A stretch of DNA of 64,000 nt from Sweltsa coloradensis (lineage: Eukaryota > Arthropoda > Insecta > Plecoptera > Chloroperlidae), in the NCBI GenBank assembly GCA_024449915.1, contig JAMZAV010000162.1, positions 485,209 through 549,208 on the forward strand, given 5' to 3'. The notes beneath the pieces were generated by a model. The model saw only the letters and a program-made list of their open reading frames with translations, was not told the origin of the DNA and did no database searches. This document shows, piece by piece, positions 56,861 to 64,000 of this stretch. Positions within the stretch are counted from its first letter, which is position 1. Each line of letters begins with the position of its first letter. The position numbers were made by a program, and so were the translations under genes.

Positions 56861-59526
56861 CGTGAAAGCGGTGAAAGGAACAAAATTCCTTTTTTGGGGA
56901 AAACGAGGAACGTCTCAGCCCTTTTTTTTAAAAAAAATAACGAGGAACTTCTTTTTAGGCAGAAAACTTAATTTTTAAAGTTTTTTTTTGGGGGGAAAAC
57001 GTGCCCAAGCACCCCCAAGAGTGGAAAATATAGTCTACACTCCTCAACAATAATTTTTTTAAGGCGCCGCGCAGCGCCATGAGTGGTAGTTCCATCGGGT
57101 AGTTCCGTGTAGAGGGAGCTGCACGGCGGCGGCCGACCACGTGACAAAAAAAATCCGAAAAAAATCACACCGGGTCCCCCTTTGGCTAAACTGCACCAAT
57201 CAACAGGCCATCAACAGGCATAGCCCAAGGGCATAGCCATGCTAGCCCTTTTCTATGTCAACGGGTTTGCCTTGACAGGTTTTATAAATTTATTAAAAAG
57301 AAAAAACTCTGTGTCATCTATCTCAGGGAGTCATCATGAATAGATATTAAACCCCTATTGATTTTAAATATAATGATCATAGATAAATATCACAGAAGGG
57401 TTTAATTTTAGGGGTGTATGGGGTTTTGCTGGGAAAATCAACCAAAAATAAACGGGTAATTGTTAGTTGTTACCCCTCCTGCCCCGTTGAATTTTTAAAA
57501 GTGGGGGAAGGGTTTAAAGTTTTTGGGAAATTTGAAGGCAAAAGGGGCCAATATTTGGAAAATCCACTGATAAATAATACTAGCCCAAAATTAAACCCTA
57601 AGACAAGATCTACGTTCCTCATAGCATCTACGCCTACAATTTTGAAAGCCTTTTTCAATCCTATTTTATTTAAAGGAAAAGGGCCTGCGGTAAGTGAACT
57701 TTTCTTTTTGAGGCCCTAGCCGGAGGGGCCTGGGCCTACGCCTCTTTTTCGGTTGGATGCCCCAACGTTGGAAAAGTAGGAAAAAGGGGGGGGGGAGGGG
57801 TGGCGAAGCGCGTTTTTTTTGCAATTTTTCATAATTTTTTTTTTATTGGGCCCTTTTTTTTTTATTATTATTTTAATTAATTTATTATTTTATTATTATT
57901 TATTATTATTATTATTTATTTTTTCACATGTTTCCACATCTCGTACAAACCGGTAAAAGTAAATCAATGATTCGGACTATGTCAAGAAATACGGGCCCTT
58001 AAAATAATAAAAAAAATTTCATATTATTATCATTATTATTTTTATTATTATATTATTATTAATTATTTTTTATTGTTAAGCATTCCCCCCCCCCCCCCCC
58101 CTAACCTATGCTTTTCCCCTAAAATCAGTGTTAAAAAGTTGGTTCACCCCAACCGAAGAAGTAGAAGTAGGCCTCCCCTATTAACTACGTTAATAGCCTT
58201 GTTTACATGGAGGACTGGGTCCAGTACTGTACTGAAATTTAATACGGTTTTCCAATGTTTTGAAGCTTTTACATGTCGAGTACCCAACTAGAACTGAAGA
58301 CATTGGTGCAGCATCGACCCTCTACGGCATTGCTAAAAAACATCACCGTTCAAAACCTTATTTTCAGACATTTTGGTAGTACGGGTAGGACTGAAGGCCT
58401 AGGCCTAGGGGTGGATGATTACATTTGAAGTTTGGGGCCCAACAAACAGAAATAAAAATAGAAGCCTACAACATTTAAACTTATTTTGGCATTTGAAATT
58501 TGGCGATGTTTTTTAGTTTGGGGCCCTCTCAGGAAACTGTTTTTCATTTTAGTACTCAAAAGTTTCGGGTTTAGTCGCACCCTTTTGTCAGACCGAAAAC
58601 CAAAACCCGGGTTTGGTACCCGATTTTTGGTTTACATAATTCATGTGGTACGGACGGACCAAAAAAACCCTACTCAAAATCGTACTCGTCCCCCCATCTA
58701 AACAAGGCTATTGATGCCCAGGCTAAAACCTGCCCCCGACTGCAATGACAACTGCAAAATAAAAAAACAAAATTTAACAGGGCCCTTTAAAACCCAGGAT
58801 AGGGAGGGGGGTAGGCCAGGGTACTCTTTCGGGTGGATGCCCCCCAAATTTTTTAAAAACTGTAATGGAAAGGATTTCGGGGCGCTCTTATCGAAAAAAT
58901 CCTGAAATAGGCGGCAGGTAAATAGGGGAAAGGCGCAAACCCAACGTACAATTGTTTTTTTAAAGTTTAAAAATTTTGGGTGGTTTGTTTTTATTGAAAA
59001 AAAACAAGTGTTTAAAAGTTGGGTAAAACTACAGTATAGGGTACCAGCCGCGCGCAAAATTTTTTAACGAATCTGCCAAAAACCCCGTAACCCAATATCC
59101 CCCAACCCCGTTTTTTTAAGGAAAAGGGTTTCCCGGGGGCGCTCTTACGATTTACCTAGAACAGCGCGGCGCACTGTAGCCAGCGGAAAGTTTGGCTAAC
59201 CTAGCGTAAGTAGGGTTAATATAAAGTAGGCTACAGTAACAAGGCAAATTTATTTTTGTTAATGTAGTTTACGCATTGTGTAAGTTGGCTGCAGTGGGAT
59301 GCGCGCGCACTCGGTTTTTAACCGGGTACCCTTACTGTAGTAGGGCCTATTACCAAAAGTTTGGGGCATACCATCCGAAAGAGACCTAGGGCCCGTCCCA
59401 GGCCTAGGCCCTACCAGTTTTATTTTTTCGCTGTGATATTTGTATGGTCAGCCGTAATAATAGTCCAAAATTATTCTATGGTCAAAGATTGATTGGGTGT
59501 AAGCCTGCCTTAAAATAACGGTTTAG
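56861..59526. other. Homopolymer-rich interval without supported genes
   Basis: Many runs of five or more identical bases, including C18 at about 58084 and T/A/G runs. Short motif CTCTTTCGG(G/T)TGGATGCCCC recurs near 57741 and 58826 and inverted near 59366. The 59150-59215 part is an inverted copy of 54520-54600. Open frames 57414-57719 and 58698-59057 are unassigned. Base-level accuracy here is doubtful. Confidence 0.4.
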
Positions 59527-59640
59527 CCCTGGTTGCTTTGCCGATTCCAGCTCGAACACCGAAGTTAAGCAACCTTCGGGCGGGGCCCCCGGGGGAAAAT
59601 GGGTGATGCTCTGCCCCGAAACACAATAGGCCCGGCTTAC
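59527..59640 (+). pseudogene. 5S rRNA-like sequence (5S-derived SINE or pseudogene)
   Basis: CCGATTCCAGCTCGAACACC then GAAGTTAAGCAACCTTCGGG and ATGGGTGATGCTCTGCCCCG follow the order of the 5S internal control region (CCGATC...GGAAGTTAAGCA.CGTCGGGC...GGATGGGTGAC.GCCTGGG). Several mismatches and a GGGGCCCCCGGGGG tract where 5S has GGCC.GTACTT make a working gene unlikely. Downstream GGATGGGACGTAAAG at about 59759 resembles a common SINE 3' body, favouring a 5S-derived SINE (SINE3-like). Confidence 0.5.
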
Positions 59641-59699
59641 TGCTAGTGAGAGCAGATGGGGGGTTCAAAGTAGTGTAAGGGGTTCGTTCTCCTCGACGT

Positions 59700-60345
59700 T
59701 GCTCACATTTGGGGGTTAAGTGGAGGCACCTAATGACTGTCGAAGTTACACCCCCTTTTGGATGGGACGTAAAGCCATTCGTCCCCTTTTAAATTTGGTA
59801 CTTTTCGAAAGGAGTAGGGTACGGCCCGGACCCCGGGTTTTCCCCCTTTAAAAAGAGAAAAAAAAGTGTACCCGGGAGGCCCCTAGCCCTATAAGAATTT
59901 GTAGGCTATGGTCAGCAGTCACTGATGATAGGGGACGGAAGTTTTTTCGTTTTTTCGAAAAGTGCTGTAACAAAATTTTTGACAAAATAAAAAAATTTGA
60001 CACCATTTTGGGTCTAGGGTTATTTAATTTAAGTGCGACAAAATATCAAACCCCCTGTGAATGCTGATGATCATAAAACCCCCATCACACAAGGTCTTTT
60101 TCAGTTTTGTTTTAAAAAAGTTACTTGGAAAAACCCTTCTTTTATTAAAAGGGAGGGCCCCCCTATGTTCAAATAATCATAAATAGGGGAGGCCTACAAT
60201 AACTTAGGCCTACTTAATTTTTACTGAGCAGCACTTGACGCATGGTCTCTGGGGTGGTGGCACATGGTGAAGGGATTCTATATGGCATATTTTTTCACAC
60301 TTTTATTAGGTAGCCTAGGTAGAGGTATATTTATATATTTATTTA
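59700..60345. other. Non-coding interval
   Basis: Probable SINE body to about 59870, then unassigned sequence with long A/T runs; TAGGCCTA near 60207. Confidence 0.4.
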
Positions 60346-60400
60346 CTAGGAAGCTTCGCAAACACTTTTTCAGGCGCGTTGTTGGATGAGCGTAATTGGT

Positions 60401-63210
60401 AGTAGTAGTAGTAGTATGATTTATTTATTTAGCTTTCGCTAGTTCGTTACATGTTACAATCATAACATACAATATAAAATTACAAATACAAATAATATAA
60501 CATAATATACAATTATGCGCTTCACATAAGTAGAAAACAGAGTCTATACATAATACAAAATTAAACTATTCCAACAATTTAAGTCACATTCCTTCATATG
60601 GAAATTCAGATTTTAAAAAATTAGGCTAATACATTCAGTTTTATATATATTGCATCTACTTTCTTTGATACCGTTTGGTAGACTATTATATAATTTGATT
60701 CCATTAATAAAAATTGATTTTTGGTTAACAGTCATATTTTGTATGTTTAAATGAAATTGATTGGACTGCCTAGTTTGATGATCATGAACTTCATTATTTT
60801 TGTTAATGAACTCATCAAAGTTGTCATTGAATTTTCCATCCACAACATTGCGGATGAAAATTAGTACCTTCAGGCCCAATCTTTGCTCAACCGTCATCCA
60901 TTTAAGAACATCCAACATATCTCTAACATGTGTTCTTTTGTTAACCCTCAATATAATTCTCATTCCTTTATTTTCCAATATTTGTAACTTTCTTATGTTA
61001 TCAGTAGCGCCTACCAGATTTCCAGAGTAAAGAAGTGCAATATTCAAAATGAGGTCTGATTATTGTTTTATATATCATCAATCTTGACCATTGACTTAAG
61101 TGTTTGCTAATTCTGTACATATAACCAATTTTCTTGCTAATCTTTTTTGATATAAATTGAACATAATCATGAAAATTTAAAAGTTGGTCTATAATAACCC
61201 CCAAATACTTTACATTACTTTGAAAATCTAGTTCAGACCCTTCCAGTACAATTTTACAATTTGGATTAATGCGTAGTGTATTATTGATTTTAACTAATGA
61301 ATTTGAAATAAGAATACATTGAGTTTTGGTTACATTAAGCTTCAACTTATTCCTCATAAACCAATCACATAATAATTTAAGATCCCTATTTATTATATCA
61401 CACACTTCTTTCAAATCTTTACCTGCATACCAATGAGTGTGTCATCTGCGAAAAGGTTTACAAATGTTCTTAAAAGAGATTCAGGCATGTCATTTATGTA
61501 AACAATAAACAACAGAGGTCCAAGAACAGACCCCTGGGGAACCCCAATGTTAGTTTTAATTTGCTTAGATTTATTTCCTAGTATTCTTGTTTGTTGAGTT
61601 CTATTTTCAAGATAACTCATTATCCATTCAATCACTGTTCCATTTATTCCATATTTACTTAATTTAGTTATCAATATTTTCCTATCAATAGTTTCAAAAG
61701 CCCTTTTTAAATCTATCATAACAGCAACTATTATATTGTTTTCACTATCTAGAATACTTTTCCATTTGGAAATCAAATATTGCAATGCAGTTTCAGTTGA
61801 CATTTTCCTTCTAAATCCTGATTGATATTTATAAAATAGGTTATTACTTTCAAAAAAATCTAACAGCTGGTTATGAACTACAATTTCTAATATTTTTTCA
61901 TAAACTGGCAGCATATTAATAGGTCTAAAATCTTGTGGCATTTTTGGGTTTGCTACTTTTGGAACAGGAATAACTGTTGATAGTTTCCAACTGGATGGGA
62001 ATTGACCAGTTGTTAGAGATTCATTTACAATTTCTAACAGCTGTGCTCCACATGACACAAATGTTTTCTTTATAATTTCGACTGTGATACCATCAGTTGA
62101 ACTTAATTTATTTTTTAAACTAAAAATTATTTTCTTTAATTCACAAATGCCTATCAAATTAAAGGTATTAAATTCCTCACGTGTAGGTTGTTGTACACCC
62201 AAATCAACAGACATAGAATCAGTTATTGGGATTGATTTGCAAATTTCATTAATACTGTCCACAAAAAAATTGTTAAAATTTTCCTCAGGCGAGTCCCCTG
62301 GTTCACTTTTTTTCAAACTTAATCCCATTAAATGTTTCTTTGTCATTGTTATGGCCCCCTTCACATTGAACAAGTTTTTTTAGGGTGATCCACATTAATT
62401 TACTATCATTCTTAGACTTGTCAATCTTATTTTCATAGAACTTACACTTTGCCTTCGATAATTCCTTGACAAACATATTTCTAGCACAACGATATGTGTT
62501 GAGTTGATCTTCACTGCTTTGTAGTTTATTTTTCTTCCACTCATTCACTTTTATCTTCCATAGCTCCTTTAGCCTGTCATTGTTCCTAAACCATGGTTAT
62601 ATTGTTGACTCATTCCCTCGTTTGAACTCTCTACTTGTCTTGCTTAAACCTGCCTTGATGGTATTTGCATAGTTACTTGCAAGGTTGTCTACAGAATTTG
62701 AAATTTCCGGCCATTCCACGCTACATAAGTATTCATTCAATTTTTCAAAATCACATTTTTTATAACATATATTATTGGCATTCACCGAGGCACTTTTCAT
62801 TTGATTTTTTCCTTGGGGAGAAAAGTTATACCTAATTTCAAGTGTTTCGTGATCTGAAATTTGTAGTTTATCGTTTACTTTCACTTTTAATTTATTTAAA
62901 TTTGTTATGACCAAATCAATCAAAGTCTTGCTATTTGTTGCAATACGTGTGGGTTCATTCACTATCTGTTTAACACCTGTAGTTTGTATTATATTCTTCA
63001 ACTTCTTGGAATAAGTGTCATCTTTATTCAGATCTATATTGAAATCACCAAGGACTATGAGATTTCCCTGTACATCAACCACGTCCATAAGCCATTCTTC
63101 AAAAAAATTTAGAAATGAAGCATTGGAAGAATTAGGAGAATGGTATAAAACATAGATGTAAAGTGGAACACTCTTGGACACAATTCTGATTCCGACAATC
63201 CAACAGTTCA
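60401..63210 (-). mobile_element. LINE (Jockey/CR1-like), 5'-truncated, nested
   Basis: Inserted on the minus strand in a Helentron-like element at GTAATTGGT/GCATTC, with a possible TGGT duplication (60397-60400 and 63211-63214). The 3' end has an (ACT)n microsatellite tail (TAG repeats at 60401-60415). The 5' end is lost inside the endonuclease domain. Length 2.81 kb. One ORF2 is spread over several overlapping frames. Confidence 0.85.
60613..63202 (-). pseudogene. LINE ORF2: partial endonuclease, reverse transcriptase, C-terminal domain
   Basis: From the 5' side: 62597-63202 carries the latter part of an APE-type endonuclease with NLIVLGDFNIDLN (GDFN motif) and LQISDHETLEI (SDH motif). A linker frame at 62303-62548 reads KSKNDSKLMWITLKKLV. 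Reverse transcriptase at 61411-62373: FRPINMLPVYEKILEIVVHN, SGFRRKMSTETAL, MIDLKRAFETIDRKILITKL, GVPQGSVLGPLLFIVYIND and catalytic LFADDTL. C-terminal part at 60613-61414: IIRPHFEYCTSLLW, KLQILENKGMRIILRVNKRT, LYNSLPNGIKESRC. Frames shift near 62575, 62340, 61411 and 61030, several next to homopolymers, so some breaks may be sequence errors. Upstream of 63202 the open frame continues into host-element sequence (MAAECT), not real coding. Confidence 0.85.
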
Positions 63211-63794
63211 TGGTGCATTCAGCTGCCATGTGTTATGTAGATTTTCTGTTGTTCTGTGAAAAAATCATTACAATCGGATAAAGCATGTAGGGTAGGTGTT
63301 ATAAATGTAAGATTAAAAAAAAAAAAAAAAAAAAAAAACAACGTAAAATTGCGATTTTCATGAGAAATAATTTTTTGATTGCGCTCAAATTTCACACGAA
63401 TATATTAATTCATAAAACAAGGTTCTTTGAAAAAATCATTACAATCGGATAGCATGTAACCTAGGTGTTATATTATGTGGAAGAAATGTTTTAAAATTAA
63501 AAAAATCGTAAAATTGCAATTTTCATAAATTGAGAAAAAGAGACATTAAAAATTTTTAAAAATCGTAAAATTGCAATTTTCATGAGAAATAATTTTTCGA
63601 TTGCGTTCAAAATCGTGACAGTTCTAAGTTCAGAGATTTTGAAGGCCTCCAGAAAATTTCATCCCAATTGGAGTATCGGCTTAGCCGGAATCGTGTTAAC
63701 AAACACACAAAAATTCAAACAGAAATAAATAAATAAAAACATTCCGAATTTTTTCTCCAGTGTAGTAGAATGAAATCTTCGCTTGGCTCATCAA

Positions 63795-64000
63795 TTAATC
63801 CGTCTCATTTCCAAACAAATGCTCAGGTTGGGGGAGCGTTTGCTCCATTTACTCAAGCCTAAATTGGCTTTCTTAGATGCTGGTTAGCCAGACCTGATAC
63901 AACTTCTTCAGCCTCCTCTTCATCTGACAACTCCTCCATATCCTGCTGCTTTTTACCAGAACTCCATTTCTCCGATCTTCACCATCTACCCAATTCTACT
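63795..64000. other. Window end, unassigned
   Basis: Less AT-rich sequence (CTTCAGCCTCCTCTTCATCT); on the minus strand it reads as Glu/Asp-rich, which might be an exon continuing outside the window. Too short to call. Confidence 0.3.

Larger units (their letters stand above)
60346..63794 (-). mobile_element. Helentron-like element, family 1, subgroup A (copy 10), split by a LINE
   Basis: Minus-strand element: CTAG end at 60346 with the AGCTTCGCAAACACTTTTTC tip variant, GCGCGTTGTTGGATGAGCG at 60374-60392, and start near 63794 (CTTCGCTTGGCTCATCAA). Between GTAATTGGT (60400) and GGTGCATTC (63212) lies a 2.8-kb LINE. Subgroup-A units at 63255-63600 include TAGGGTA and TAACCTA variants of the GCATGTAGGTG motif (about 63285 and 63457). 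Confidence 0.72.

Noticed and set aside
13900..60220. TAGGCCTA as linker or restriction-site contamination (it contains the StuI site AGGCCT)
   Set aside because: Sites lie in many unrelated contexts, always expanded from TA, some within genes and transposons; vector or linker sequence is absent.

Overview
This is animal nuclear DNA: AT-rich, with few genes, spliceosomal introns and dense transposon debris. The most informative locus is a SOCS4/5-type cytokine-signalling suppressor on the minus strand (48945-50603). Two further gene ends are visible: exon 1 of a serine palmitoyltransferase small subunit (13833-13932, plus) and the 3' exons of an unrecognised membrane protein (3059-3548, plus) that join in frame only across a 61-bp intron. 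The tiny intron, the SOCS type and the transposon mix suggest an arthropod, perhaps an insect. That is an inference; no rRNA or mitochondrial marker is present.

Layout. 0-11 kb: the 3' gene end, a Helentron-like element, and a hAT element with decayed transposase nested in an older repeat. 11-20 kb: Helentron-like elements, the SPT exon, and a cluster of MITEs (two copies of one TA-flanked family, a TTAA element, a hAT MITE, tRNA-like sequences). 20-26 kb: a 5'-truncated LINE with RNase H domain and poly(A) tail, a possible solo LTR, a 751-bp hAT. 26-40 kb: more Helentron-like copies, a fold-back element, inverted tRNA-SINEs around a LINE end, and a 3.9-kb palindrome with a transposon in only one arm. 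40-48 kb: sparse sequence with MITEs. 48-52 kb: the SOCS gene and its upstream region. 52-60 kb: an inverted-repeat element, LINE and 5S-like fragments, and a stretch whose homopolymers look poorly resolved. 60-64 kb: a Helentron-like element split by a LINE.

Two results stand out. First, the 8-mer TAGGCCTA occurs at least 50 times by eye (about one expected), and TACCGGTA about eight times. Comparing repeat copies and palindrome arms shows how they arise: one copy has plain TA where the other has TAGGCCTA or TACCGGTA, so four bases plus a second TA were inserted at a TA. Shorter variants (TAGGTA, TAGGGTA, TAACCTA) occur too. This resembles footprints of a TA-targeting cut-and-paste process; I know of no described system that explains it. 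Second, the window holds two families of Helentron-like (HINE/DINE-like) elements with asymmetric terminal inverted repeats, a 3' hairpin and CTAG end, and internal repeats of about 160 bp. One insertion is proven by an unoccupied palindrome arm.

The genes do not form a pathway or operon; most of the window is intergenic or intronic.
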